Source of the DNA: Candidatus Poribacteria bacterium
GTDB lineage: Bacteria; Poribacteria; WGA-4E; WGA-3G
Direction: 5' to 3'
DNA: 64,000 nucleotides
NCBI GenBank assembly: GCA_022826805.1
Contig: JAJDUH010000064.1
Location: forward strand, 1 to 64,000
The position numbers were made by a program, and so were the translations under genes. The notes under the pieces are model-generated. The model worked only from the letters and a program-made list of their open reading frames with translations. It did no database searches and was not told the DNA's origin. Position 1 is the stretch's first letter. Every line of letters begins with the position of its first letter. This document shows positions 13,400-22,808 of this stretch, in pieces.

Positions 13400-15688
13400 A
13401 TGCCGAAGTCACTCGTCGTTGTTGAATCGCCAGCGAAAGCAAAAACCATCAAAAAGATTTTAGGTAGAGATTATATCGTTGAATCTTCCGTAGGACATAT
13501 TCGCGATTTACCCACGAAAGAACTCGGAGTTGATATTGAGAACGCCTTCGCACCGAAATATGTCCTCATCCGTGGGAAAGGCAAGGTTGTGAAATCCCTC
13601 CAAAGCGAAGCACGTAAGGTAGACAATATCTATCTTGCTGCTGATCCTGATCGAGAAGGCGAAGCTATCTGCTGGCATCTTGCCGAAGAACTAAAGAAAA
13701 CCAAAAAACCTATCTATCGGATAACCTATAACGAAATCACTAAGAGTGCAATTTTAAGTGCGATCAAAAGTCCGGGTGAGATTGATATGTCGCTCGTCGA
13801 CGCGCAACAGGCACGACGGGTCCTGGATAGACTTGTCGGATACCAGATTAGTCCTATTTTGTGGCGGAGCGTTAAACCGGGTCTCAGTGCTGGAAGAGTT
13901 CAATCGGTCGCAGTACGACTTATCTGTGAACGTGAAGCAGCAATTGAAGCATTTGAACCGAAAGAGTACTGGACACTCACGGCAACGCTGACACCAGTTG
14001 ATGTTGAACATCTTTTTCCCGCGAAATTATATAAAATTGGTAGTAAGAGAGGAGAAATCAATAATTACGGGTTCCGCATCGATGAGACGCGTGCCAAAGC
14101 ACTCGCTGCAGACGCAAAGACCAAGAACTATGTTGTGGAAAAAGTCGAAAAACGGGAACGCAAGCAGAGACCAGTCCCACCGTTTATCACAAGTACCCTG
14201 CAACAAGAGGCATCTCGTAAACTTCGGTTCGCTGCTAAACAGACGATGTTTATTGCTCAACAGCTTTACGAGGGATTAGAGATCGGAAGTGAAGGTTCGG
14301 TTGGTCTTATCACCTATATGCGTACCGATTCGACGCGTGTCGCCCAAGATGCAGTTCAAGCAGCACGAAACTACATTAAAACAACATACGGTGAAGAATA
14401 TCTACCTGCCCGTTCGGTTACTTATCGAAGCAAAAAGGGAGCACAAGATGCCCACGAGGCCATTCGTCCCACTGTCCCCTTGCGAACTCTGGCAGAATTG
14501 AAACCTTATTTGAGCAGCGAACAGTATCGTCTCTACGACTTGATTTGGAAGCGGTTCATAGCGAGTCAAATGAAACCTGCTGTTTTTGACGCGACAACAA
14601 TCGACATCAAAGCAGATAATTACCTCTTCCGAGCCACTGGTTCAGTTATCAAGTTTAATGGATTCAGGCGTATTTATATGGAAGGTAAGGATGACATCGC
14701 CACCAATGAAAGCGAATCTAATGAAGAGAACATCAACTTACCCACAATTAAAGAAGGGGACACACTTAATCTACGCAAATTAGAACCGAAGCAACATTTT
14801 ACGCAGCCACCACCGAGATACAACGAAGCAACCCTCGTCAAGATGCTGGAAGCAAAAGAGATCGGGCGCCCGAGTACCTACGCCTCCATTCTGTCAACCA
14901 TTCAGGACCGAGGCTATGCAACCAAAGAGCGTAGACAGCTCTTACCTACGGATGTTGGTAGACTCGTTAACCACCTTCTCATTCACGGTTTCCCCAATAT
15001 TGTTGATGTTGCATTCACAGCAAAAATGGAGGAACAACTCGATATCATTGCAGAGGGTAAAGTCAAGTGGTCGCAAACCTTAGGGGAATTTTATCCGCCT
15101 TTTCAAATTGCCCTGAAAGAAGCACCTGACAAAATGTATGAAGCCCGCAGAGAATTGGAAGAGGAGTCCGGCGAATCGTGTGATAAGTGTGGTGGGAACA
15201 TGATCGTTAAATGGGGTAGATATGGACGGTTCCTTGGATGTGCGAACTATCCAGAGTGTAAGAACATCAAACCGTTAACCACAGATGAAGTGCCTGCTGC
15301 CGAACCTGAGCCAACCGACACTGCGTGTGACAAGTGCGGGAAGCCGATGATTATTAGAACAAGCCGTGCTGGTGGTAAATTTTTGTCATGTAGCGGTTAT
15401 CCTAAATGCAAAAATGCGAAGCCAATCTCAATAGGTATTGACTGTCCAGAATCCAATTGTGATGGCTATCTGGGTGAACGTCGCAGCCGCCGTGGCAAAA
15501 TTTTTTACGGGTGTAGCAATTATCCGAAGTGTGAGTTCTCAACGTGGGATAAACCCGTTCCAGAACCTTGCCCAGAATGTCACGCTCCATTCTTGGTTGA
15601 GAAAAGAAAAAAAGCGAGAGGTAGTGAAACCGTGAATACCTCTATCAACTGTCTCTCATCAGAATGCCAATATACAAAAACAGCATAA
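13400..15688 (+). CDS. topA: DNA topoisomerase I
   Basis: 762 residues. Type IA enzyme that relaxes negative supercoils. The TOPRIM domain has V-E-S-P-A-K-A-K-T-I (Glu 9) and the metal-binding A-D-P-D-R-E-G-E (82-88). The central domain contains G-R-V-Q-S-V-A-V-R-L and the active tyrosine at 306 in L-I-T-Y-M-R-T-D-S-T-R. Later motifs include R-P-S-T-Y-A-S-I and K-M-E-E-Q-L-D-I-I. The C-terminus carries three clear topoisomerase zinc ribbons of the C-x-x-C type (about residues 595-720) and a fourth, looser one ending C-L-S-S-E-C. All key residues are present. It starts a run of genes with ftsE and ftsX on the same strand. Confidence 0.96.
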   Translation: MPKSLVVVESPAKAKTIKKILGRDYIVESSVGHIRDLPTKELGVDIENAFAPKYVLIRGKGKVVKSLQSEARKVDNIYLAADPDREGEAICWHLAEELKKTKKPIYRITYNEITKSAILSAIKSPGEIDMSLVDAQQARRVLDRLVGYQISPILWRSVKPGLSAGRVQSVAVRLICEREAAIEAFEPKEYWTLTATLTPVDVEHLFPAKLYKIGSKRGEINNYGFRIDETRAKALAADAKTKNYVVEKVEKRERKQRPVPPFITSTLQQEASRKLRFAAKQTMFIAQQLYEGLEIGSEGSVGLITYMRTDSTRVAQDAVQAARNYIKTTYGEEYLPARSVTYRSKKGAQDAHEAIRPTVPLRTLAELKPYLSSEQYRLYDLIWKRFIASQMKPAVFDATTIDIKADNYLFRATGSVIKFNGFRRIYMEGKDDIATNESESNEENINLPTIKEGDTLNLRKLEPKQHFTQPPPRYNEATLVKMLEAKEIGRPSTYASILSTIQDRGYATKERRQLLPTDVGRLVNHLLIHGFPNIVDVAFTAKMEEQLDIIAEGKVKWSQTLGEFYPPFQIALKEAPDKMYEARRELEEESGESCDKCGGNMIVKWGRYGRFLGCANYPECKNIKPLTTDEVPAAEPEPTDTACDKCGKPMIIRTSRAGGKFLSCSGYPKCKNAKPISIGIDCPESNCDGYLGERRSRRGKIFYGCSNYPKCEFSTWDKPVPEPCPECHAPFLVEKRKKARGSETVNTSINCLSSECQYTKTA

Positions 15689-15757
15689 TGGCATTTCTTG
15701 GTTCTTACTTTAGATCCGGTTTTAAACCACGTTTTAACCTATTGGAAAGCTTGTGAA

Positions 15758-16429
15758 ATGATACAGGTACACCAGATTAGTTTCAGTTACGACGAGCTTA
15801 GTGTGCTGGAAAAAGTGAGCTTTCGCGTTGAGCGTGGTGAGTTTGTATTCCTTGTCGGTCCGAGCGGTTCGGGCAAGACGACCCTACTACGCCTACTATA
15901 CGCTGACTTAGTGCCTATAGGGGGTGACCTGAGCGTAGCTGGACAACAACTTGCTGAATTGAATAAGATAAACCTTCCATATTTTCGGCAGAAGATAGGT
16001 CTGGTTTTTCAAGACTTCAAGTTATTAGCGGACAAAACAGTAAAGGAAAATTTGGCACTCCCCCAAAAACTGATAGGTACGGCACCCCGGCTGCTGCAGG
16101 ATAATGTGAACGAGCTGCTCCATCAAATGGGGTTGAGTCACCATCAGAATGCGCGCCCAGCAGAAATATCTGGCAACGAACGTCGCAAACTTGCTATTGC
16201 GCGAGCCATTATCAACAAACCTTTATTACTCCTTGCCGACGGCCCGACAGAAGGCTTAGATTTACGGCTTTCACTTGAGATAATGGCACTTCTCGATGCG
16301 CTTAACTTCCAAGGTATGACTATATTTGTTGCCACAGCCGACCGAAAACTCGCCGAGAAATGTAATAAACGGATTATAGAACTGAGGGATGGTGCCATTC
16401 ATTGGGATCCGTCGTCCCCGTCCATCTGA
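15758..16429 (+). CDS. ftsE: FtsE-like ABC ATPase with altered hydrolysis motifs
   Basis: 223 residues. ATP-binding partner of FtsX in the cell-division complex that controls cell-wall hydrolases. The P-loop G-P-S-G-S-G-K-T-T (34-42) and the Q-loop Gln 85 are normal. The signature, usually L-S-G-G-E-Q, reads I-S-G-N-E-R (137-142). The Walker B segment reads L-L-L-A-D-G-P-T-E-G-L-D, with Gly 162 where the catalytic Glu belongs. The H-switch reads V-A-T-A-D, with Ala 194 for His. ATP binding seems possible but hydrolysis doubtful. The start at 15758 gives the normal FtsE N-terminus, though an in-frame upstream start exists at 15698. ftsX follows at 16502. Confidence 0.88.
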   Translation: MIQVHQISFSYDELSVLEKVSFRVERGEFVFLVGPSGSGKTTLLRLLYADLVPIGGDLSVAGQQLAELNKINLPYFRQKIGLVFQDFKLLADKTVKENLALPQKLIGTAPRLLQDNVNELLHQMGLSHHQNARPAEISGNERRKLAIARAIINKPLLLLADGPTEGLDLRLSLEIMALLDALNFQGMTIFVATADRKLAEKCNKRIIELRDGAIHWDPSSPSI

Positions 16430-16501
16430 GATGTAGAGCGATACCATTGTACCTCTCATCGCCTCGTTTCATTTTGGTTAACAGAGAAAAATGGGAAAAA
16501 A

Positions 16502-17359
16502 ATGCGCTACCGCTTTCAAAATGCCATATCTCATATTTCGTGTGCTGGCACCTCCAATATTATGAGCATCGTAGGGCTTGCGTTCGTTGCGACTCTCCTT
16601 GCGGCTCTGCTGCTAAACCACTCATCTATATCAGAAAGTTCTGAATTTAAAAGCCACGCTCCTACCCTTGTAGCCTTCCTAAAAGATAGCGTGGACGAAC
16701 CAGAAGGACGTAAACTGCTCAGTCAAATAGAAAAAAGTGGACAGATTCTTGCTGCGGACTACACATCCAAGGCAGAAAATTTCGCTCGCGGTGAGACCGA
16801 GTTCCGCGATTTGGGGATTTTGATTAAAGAGGCGTTTGCAGAAACAAAAGGCGTCAATCCATTTCCAGCATCTCTTAACATTTACGTAGACGAAGAGCTG
16901 GCAACACGCCAAGCATTAGAGCAGATTGCTTTAGACATGAAAGCCTACGATGAAATTGAGGATGTATCACTAACAGGCCAGGGACAGTTAAACGATAAGT
17001 TGCGTAACTCAGAGCGAACGGTTTTCATCGGTATGGGAATAGCAGTCATCGTTGTTTGGTTGATTATTGGTTCTCTTATCAAAAAAACAGCGGCTGTGCG
17101 TGCTGAAGAGATTATTCTTATGAAGTTCCTTGGTATGCCTCGACACTATCTCCTCTCCCCCTTTGTCTTCCACGGATTTTTCCTTGGCGGGCTCGGCGCC
17201 CTGTGCGGACTCTGCTGCTTCTACGGAATGTTTCATGTATTCAGAGCTCAATTAGGCGCAATCAATTTCCTTAATATTTATCAACTCATCTCGGTTGTCA
17301 TGGGTGGCATGTTAATCGGACTCTTCGTGGGTTTCACTACGCAACGGAAATACGTGTAA
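16502..17359 (+). CDS. ftsX: FtsX-like cell-division permease
   Basis: 285 residues with the FtsX plan: a short cytoplasmic start, one membrane helix (I-V-G-L-A-F-V-A-T-L-L-A-A-L-L-L), a periplasmic domain of about 130 residues (roughly 45-165), and three further membrane helices to the end. The E-I-I-L-M-K-F-L-G-M-P-R-H-Y-L motif between the second and third helices is typical of FtsX coupling helices. It follows ftsE by 72 bases and should form the membrane part of the same complex, passing a conformational signal to periplasmic amidases. With the altered FtsE it would depend on ATP binding rather than turnover, or on another ATPase. Confidence 0.88.
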   Translation: MRYRFQNAISHISCAGTSNIMSIVGLAFVATLLAALLLNHSSISESSEFKSHAPTLVAFLKDSVDEPEGRKLLSQIEKSGQILAADYTSKAENFARGETEFRDLGILIKEAFAETKGVNPFPASLNIYVDEELATRQALEQIALDMKAYDEIEDVSLTGQGQLNDKLRNSERTVFIGMGIAVIVVWLIIGSLIKKTAAVRAEEIILMKFLGMPRHYLLSPFVFHGFFLGGLGALCGLCCFYGMFHVFRAQLGAINFLNIYQLISVVMGGMLIGLFVGFTTQRKYV

Positions 17360-17385
17360 CATCGCGCTTAACGGAGGTTACTGCA

Positions 17386-19284
17386 ATGACGAATCGTGAT
17401 ATCAGTGCTGTATTCAGAGCTATCGGATATCTCCTACAAATCCGTGGTGACGATACATTTCGCGCACGTATTTACGAACGAGCATCCGATATAATTGAGG
17501 AATTTCCACACGAATTGACTGCCAAGTCCACTCAACAAAACACACCAGCATACAACAAAACAGCATTAGAGCAGCTCCGCGCTACACCTGGCATCGGGAA
17601 AGCCATCCAAGACAAAACGGTTGAAATGCTCGAAACAGGACGCTGCAAATTCTATGATGAATTGGTAGCAGAAACAGGGACAGGTATCCTTGAACTGCTG
17701 GAACTCCGAGGAATCGGTATTAAGACAGCCAGTAGATTCTATCACGACTTCGATGTTAGAAATATTGAGGATCTTCAGGAGTTGCTGGAAAGCGGAAAGC
17801 TTAGTGGCATAAAAGGGATCGGACGTAAAACGCTCCGAATGATAACTGAGAGTTTAGCGTTTCACATGGAACAAAGAAATAAACGTCCCTTATGGAACGT
17901 TTTGCCGATCGCGGAGGGGATTGTCGAGCGTTTAGGACAATTTGTAAAAGAAGGATGGATAAAACGCGAACCCGAATTTACAGGAGATTTACGTAGGCGT
18001 GAAGAGGTGTGTCAAAGTATAGAACTCGTCATTGAATGCGAGGATAAAACAGTATTCCAATTTGAAGACCGGACAGTATCTCCGCCCTTGCAATCGTTAC
18101 TTGAATTGTTTTCGCAACTTCAATTTAATCCATCACATTCCATAGAAAATTCACGTTCCCCAATAATTTTCAAAACAACAAATCAAATTCAGTATATCTA
18201 TGACACAGATAGCAGGATTCCTGTTGAAAAGAGTCAAGGTGAACCGACAGGTGATGTACGCGACACACTCCCTGCCATTCAATTCTGTATTCAGGGAGAG
18301 TTTCCAGTGTCTATCTATCTCTGCGTTGCTGGCACTTATGAGTCAACTCTCTTCTTAACAACAGCGACAGATGAACACCTTGCAGCAGTATTTCCAAAGG
18401 CATCAGGATCAAAAACTGCATTCAATGCAATAGGCGATCTAACAGAAACAGAAATTTACAAAAAATTTGGAATCTCCTATATCCCGCCGGAACTCCGACA
18501 GGACGAAACATCAGTTGCAGCAGCAAAAGATAATACCTTGCCCGACCTCGTTGAATTCACGGATTTACGGGGAGACCTGCATGCACACACAAACTGGAGT
18601 GACGGAAGACATACACTTCAGGATATGGTGGAGGCGGCGAAAGTAGAAGGTTTGGAATACTTTGCTATCACTGATCACTCTGTCTCGTCCACTGTCGCGA
18701 ATGGTTTAGATCGGCAGCGACTCCTCCAACAGGTAGCACAAGTTCGTGAATTAGATGAAAAGATCGAAGGTATTAAAGTTTTTGCTGGTTCTGAGGTAGA
18801 TATCCGGCGGTATGGCGAATTGGATTTCCCTGATGAGATTTTAGCCCAACTCGACCTTGTTGTCGCAAGCGTTCATAGCAATTTCACACTAACCGAAGCA
18901 GAGATGACCAAGCGGATTATTCGCGCGATTGAAAATCCATTCGTTAACATCATTGGTCACCCTACAGGTAGACTGCTCGGACGTAGACCGATGTATCCGC
19001 TGAATATTGAAGAGATCATCGAAGCTGCGGTAGAAAACAACACAGTCTTGGAGATTAATGGATCGCCGAGCCGATTAGATTTGGACCCTCAATTTGTACG
19101 GATGGCAAAAAATGCGGGGGTGTTATTAGCAGTCAACACGGATGCTCACGACATCAGACTGCTGGCGCGTCGTAAATCCGGATTAAATGTTGCGCGTCGC
19201 GGGTGGTTAACAAAATCCGAGGTTATTAATACATACTCCCTGGAAAAATTGCGCGAGGTATGTGGAATAGGTGCTCGCTCGTAA
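17386..19284 (+). CDS. polX: PolX-type protein: inactive-looking polymerase domain plus intact PHP domain
   Basis: 632 residues, longer than usual PolX (about 570). The N-terminal helix-hairpin-helix region has P-G-I-G-K (68-72), R-G-I-G-I-K-T (108-114) and K-G-I-G-R-K-T (143-149). The polymerase motif G-S-x-R-R-x-x-E-x-x-G-D-x-D here reads T-G-D-L-R-R-R-E-E-V-C-Q-S-I-E (199-213), so both catalytic aspartates are replaced (Ser 211, Glu 213). The C-terminal PHP phosphoesterase domain is complete: D-L-H-A-H-T-N-W-S-D-G (397-407), I-T-D-H-S, G-S-E-V-D-I, A-S-V-H-S, G-H-P-T-G-R, N-T-D-A-H-D. It probably acts as a DNA end-processing nuclease without synthesis. GGAGG lies upstream of the ATG, 26 bases after ftsX. 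Confidence 0.9.
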   Translation: MTNRDISAVFRAIGYLLQIRGDDTFRARIYERASDIIEEFPHELTAKSTQQNTPAYNKTALEQLRATPGIGKAIQDKTVEMLETGRCKFYDELVAETGTGILELLELRGIGIKTASRFYHDFDVRNIEDLQELLESGKLSGIKGIGRKTLRMITESLAFHMEQRNKRPLWNVLPIAEGIVERLGQFVKEGWIKREPEFTGDLRRREEVCQSIELVIECEDKTVFQFEDRTVSPPLQSLLELFSQLQFNPSHSIENSRSPIIFKTTNQIQYIYDTDSRIPVEKSQGEPTGDVRDTLPAIQFCIQGEFPVSIYLCVAGTYESTLFLTTATDEHLAAVFPKASGSKTAFNAIGDLTETEIYKKFGISYIPPELRQDETSVAAAKDNTLPDLVEFTDLRGDLHAHTNWSDGRHTLQDMVEAAKVEGLEYFAITDHSVSSTVANGLDRQRLLQQVAQVRELDEKIEGIKVFAGSEVDIRRYGELDFPDEILAQLDLVVASVHSNFTLTEAEMTKRIIRAIENPFVNIIGHPTGRLLGRRPMYPLNIEEIIEAAVENNTVLEINGSPSRLDLDPQFVRMAKNAGVLLAVNTDAHDIRLLARRKSGLNVARRGWLTKSEVINTYSLEKLREVCGIGARS

Positions 19285-19302
19285 AACGCGCACCTATTGT
19301 GT

Positions 19303-21261
19303 TTACTCTAAACTGGCAAGTTGGGTTAAATGCCAATTCGGATCTGTTAGTGCCTCATAAACGACACCGCCCTCGACTTTGTCAGGCATCGGAAGCCCTA
19401 ACAGATAACAGAGGGTTGGTGCGACATCAACGACACGAACCTGCCCTTGCAAAGCGAGCCCTTGCCGGACACCAGCCCCTGATAAAATAAATGTAGAGTG
19501 CTGGCCGCCGATACCGAAACTCACGGAAGGTAGCTGCTTGCCGTGTGCGCCATCGAATTCGGGTTGCAGTGCATAGACGACATCTCCTACTAAATCGCTA
19601 TGTAGGTTGAACATCTCTGCATCAGCACGAGTGACGGCTAATGTAAACGGGTGTCGTCCTGTCTCTGCGTCCTTATAGGTATGCAAGGCTGCGATAAGCT
19701 CACGTTGCGTTGCTTCATAGTCCTCAGGGGCAACGATCCCATTCGGTTCACGTCCGGCTAAGTTAATGAAGATATGTACCAACCCGACATTGACTGCCCG
19801 CGTTTTCGTCCAGTCTATCGCTCCATTCGCATCCTTAACGATGAACCCTGTCTCTTCCAAGACCTGTTCAATGTCTACAGCACGAAATTGGTTGGGTGTG
19901 CCGCCGTGATCCGAACAAATAAGAACAACAGTATCTTCATCTGCCTGTTCCACCACGCGCCCAATCATCCGATCTACAGATTCGTAGGTTCGCCGTAGAC
20001 CTTCAAGACATCGGTGAATTGTTTCAGGGGCAGCACCACTGATTTCATCTGCTTGACTCAGGAAGAAATGACTGGCGTAGTCCGGGGCATGACTCTCCAC
20101 CATCAGGACATCCCAGTCGTTGTTTGCTGCAAGGTGTGTCGCGACATCAGCGAGACGTTGGTGGTGATAGTCTAACACTTCAAAATAGGTATCGTCATCC
20201 ATTTGTCCGAGCGCATCGCGAGCCGGATTTTGAAGAAATGATCCGATTTCCTTATCAATCGTGGCGGCAATCGTATCTGGTACTGTGTATCCTGTTCTGG
20301 GCCAAATCTGTGGTACAAAAAGTTCAAAAGCATCAGCTGCCGGTGTGAGCGTCACGAGTTTCATTCGGACGTAACCTTCCACGCTGTTCCCATCAATTTC
20401 AAATGTATCCAACCACCACTCGCTCCACTCCCCAACACCGAGATCAGCAACAGCATCCTCTCCAGAGCGGGTTTTACAAACCCGTACTCGGTCATAGCCG
20501 TTATCTCCAGAGGCGTAAATCAACCCATAAAACGGTTTTGGAATACGGGTTTCGTCGGAGGCTTCACTTTGGGAATAGACTGAAGGCATCACGTCTTCCC
20601 TGCCACGCGCCAAAGGTCTGATAGTGAGTTCAACCTCTCGCACCGGCTCGGCGGAATCTGGTAAAGCATCCCAACAGCGATTTTCGATAGGTTCAATGCT
20701 CACCGGATCAACGTTTCGAACTGTCTGCAATGCGCTTGGATCAAGTGTCTCCGGGTCGCGCTGTCCACCGATAGGACGAGGTGCCCACTTTCCGCCGACA
20801 AAGAGGTGATAACCTGCAATCTGATGGTGATTCGAGACTCCGGGTCCTGTGCCTTCGACCTGAATACCTGTTTTCACAGTGGGGGGCCAGGACATTTCCC
20901 ATTTCACCAAAATCGGTTTTCCACCTGCCCGCTCTACAAGGTTCCAGAAATATTCAGATTGGCACAATCCTGTGTTAATTCCCCACGTTGTTTTATCAAG
21001 ACGCTCTCCGAGTGCGCGAATGTTAAAGTCCATTACCCGATGCGTGCCGGGCCATGAACCGGTAGAGAGTGCTGTCCATCCCGGTGGCGTCAAGGTTGGA
21101 AACACACCAATCATCGGTCGGTAGACCCCGTTCTGCAGGAGTGTCGCCATATTAGGGGTATGTCCCCAATCAATCATATTTTTAACCAGTTCCATGCTTG
21201 CCCCATCCATTCCGATAATAATTGCCCGTTTTGCTGGGGAAAGCTGCGTGCGTTTTGCCAT
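19303..21261 (-). CDS. Alkaline-phosphatase-superfamily phosphodiesterase/nucleotide pyrophosphatase
   Basis: 652 residues, no signal peptide (basic cytoplasmic-type start K-R-T-Q-L-S-P-A-K-R). Fits the type I phosphodiesterase/nucleotide pyrophosphatase branch: metal Asp in I-I-I-G-M-D-G-A, T-P-P-G-W-T-A-L-S-T-G with the Thr nucleophile region, H-A-P-D-Y-A-S-H for a metal Asp/His set, V-L-I-C-S-D-H-G-G-T for Asp-His, and G-Q-H-S-T-F-I-L-S-G-A-G for the last His. The middle part (about 200-350) is a family-specific insertion. Related proteins are common in marine bacteria and are often called sulfatase-like, but the C-x-P-x-R sulfatase signature is absent. AAGGAG precedes the ATG. It is last in a two-gene unit with the repeat protein. 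Confidence 0.85.
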   Translation of the reverse strand: MAKRTQLSPAKRAIIIGMDGASMELVKNMIDWGHTPNMATLLQNGVYRPMIGVFPTLTPPGWTALSTGSWPGTHRVMDFNIRALGERLDKTTWGINTGLCQSEYFWNLVERAGGKPILVKWEMSWPPTVKTGIQVEGTGPGVSNHHQIAGYHLFVGGKWAPRPIGGQRDPETLDPSALQTVRNVDPVSIEPIENRCWDALPDSAEPVREVELTIRPLARGREDVMPSVYSQSEASDETRIPKPFYGLIYASGDNGYDRVRVCKTRSGEDAVADLGVGEWSEWWLDTFEIDGNSVEGYVRMKLVTLTPAADAFELFVPQIWPRTGYTVPDTIAATIDKEIGSFLQNPARDALGQMDDDTYFEVLDYHHQRLADVATHLAANNDWDVLMVESHAPDYASHFFLSQADEISGAAPETIHRCLEGLRRTYESVDRMIGRVVEQADEDTVVLICSDHGGTPNQFRAVDIEQVLEETGFIVKDANGAIDWTKTRAVNVGLVHIFINLAGREPNGIVAPEDYEATQRELIAALHTYKDAETGRHPFTLAVTRADAEMFNLHSDLVGDVVYALQPEFDGAHGKQLPSVSFGIGGQHSTFILSGAGVRQGLALQGQVRVVDVAPTLCYLLGLPMPDKVEGGVVYEALTDPNWHLTQLASLE

Positions 21262-21279
21262 AAAAATTCTCCTTATCCG

Positions 21280-22770
21280 CTACGGAACGCGTTGGATATA
21301 TATATCATAATCTGTGCCACGTGCATCGCTCCAGACGACAATTGCTGCGTTGTTGCCTGTAGATACGGCTTGGGGACTAATTTGCTCTTTTGGAGCACTG
21401 CAGACAGGGATACCATCAATTTCCCAAACCGGGTTGCCATTAGCATCAAGGCGTTGTGCATAGATTGCGTCCTCGGTTGAATCAGCGAAATCCTCTCGAT
21501 AGTCGAGCCAATAGACGATAACTCCCATATCATCGGTAGGAACAAGTTGAGGGAGTCGCTGGACACCTGCTTCAGTGCATACCGGGATACCGTCTCGCGA
21601 GTCAGTATCTTCACTACCCCATAAGGGCCTACCGCTTGCGTCAATCCGTTGGGCATAGATGTCAGCGAAAATATTTCGTTCATCCCACCAGACAACAATG
21701 AACCCTCCATTTCCATCTGGGATGCAGTGCGGCTGCTGCTGATTAACCTGCAATTCACAGACAGGAATACCGTCCTTTTCCCACAACGCCTCTCCCTGAG
21801 CGGTTATATGTTGTGCGTATAACTGAGCCCTTGTATACAACTGAGGATCATTGCGGTAATCCGACCAAACAAAGAATACACCACCTTTTTCATCGCTAAC
21901 AGCAACAGGTGCGCCTTGGTTGCCTACTGCTGTGCAGAGAGGGATAGGACTATTCTCTGCATCAGCATTAGAATGCCACATAGGCACTCCCTCTGCTGAG
22001 AGTCGCTGTGCGAAGATATTCCAATCCGGGGTACTAATGTCCCACCATGCGAAAATAGCACCGCCTTCTCCATCGGCGATAAGAACAGGATCATACTGAT
22101 CACCATCGCCGTTATAAACCGGGACACCATTCATCTCCCATAAAGGTTTTCCAGTGGCGTCAATTCTCTGGGCATAAATATCTTGATTCCCGTTTCGCCA
22201 ATCCTCCCATACGACGATTACACCACCTTTTCCATCGGCGATAGCGTTGACGTCGTCTTGTAGTGTTGGATGTGTACAAACGGGAACACCTTCCGAATCC
22301 CAAAGTTTGTTGCCGTCAGCATCAATCCGCTGTGTATAGCTATCTTGATTGCCATGTCGGGTATCACCCCAAACAAGAATAGCACCACCGTTCATGTCAT
22401 TGACAATCAGTGGCCAACTCTGCGATGAAGGCAGATCGCAGATCGGGATGCCGTCTGGTTTCCAGAGCATATCACCTATAGCGTTAACGCGCTGCGTAAA
22501 AATATCGCGATTTGCGTTACGCGCATCACTCCACGCCACGATAGCCCCGCTGTCTCCATCGGCAATAAGAACAGGGAAATGTTGTTCGTTCTGTGCTGTG
22601 CATAACGGTAGGTTTTGTGTTGGCGAAGAGGTCCATTCCGCAGTCGCTAAATTTATTATAGTGAGTACGGAAAGGATTGTAAGAGCAAGACATGACCAGG
22701 ACCGTAGAAAAGAATCCCGGTTTGAAGACGTGCCAACAGCACAACAGATAGGCTGAAGAAGATGAGTCAT
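21280..22770 (-). CDS. Secreted protein with eight propeller-like repeats
   Basis: 496 residues. An N-terminal hydrophobic stretch (L-A-L-T-I-L-S-V-L-T-I-I-N-L-A) ending near A-T-A-E is a signal peptide or anchor. The rest is eight repeats of about 50-60 residues. The core is D-x-x-x-Q-R-(I/V)-x-A-x-G-x-x-L-W, then G-(I/V)-P-(V/I)-C, then D-G-x-G-G-x-(I/F)-V-x-W-x-D-x-R. The regular blade pattern suggests a beta-propeller in the periplasm or outside the cell. No enzyme residues are evident. It sits 18 bases ahead of the phosphodiesterase gene on the same strand. Function unknown. Confidence 0.75.
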   Translation of the reverse strand: MTHLLQPICCAVGTSSNRDSFLRSWSCLALTILSVLTIINLATAEWTSSPTQNLPLCTAQNEQHFPVLIADGDSGAIVAWSDARNANRDIFTQRVNAIGDMLWKPDGIPICDLPSSQSWPLIVNDMNGGAILVWGDTRHGNQDSYTQRIDADGNKLWDSEGVPVCTHPTLQDDVNAIADGKGGVIVVWEDWRNGNQDIYAQRIDATGKPLWEMNGVPVYNGDGDQYDPVLIADGEGGAIFAWWDISTPDWNIFAQRLSAEGVPMWHSNADAENSPIPLCTAVGNQGAPVAVSDEKGGVFFVWSDYRNDPQLYTRAQLYAQHITAQGEALWEKDGIPVCELQVNQQQPHCIPDGNGGFIVVWWDERNIFADIYAQRIDASGRPLWGSEDTDSRDGIPVCTEAGVQRLPQLVPTDDMGVIVYWLDYREDFADSTEDAIYAQRLDANGNPVWEIDGIPVCSAPKEQISPQAVSTGNNAAIVVWSDARGTDYDIYIQRVP

Positions 22771-22808
22771 TTTATAGAGCGAGTTGTGTTCGTGAGGCGT
22801 TTTTGAGT

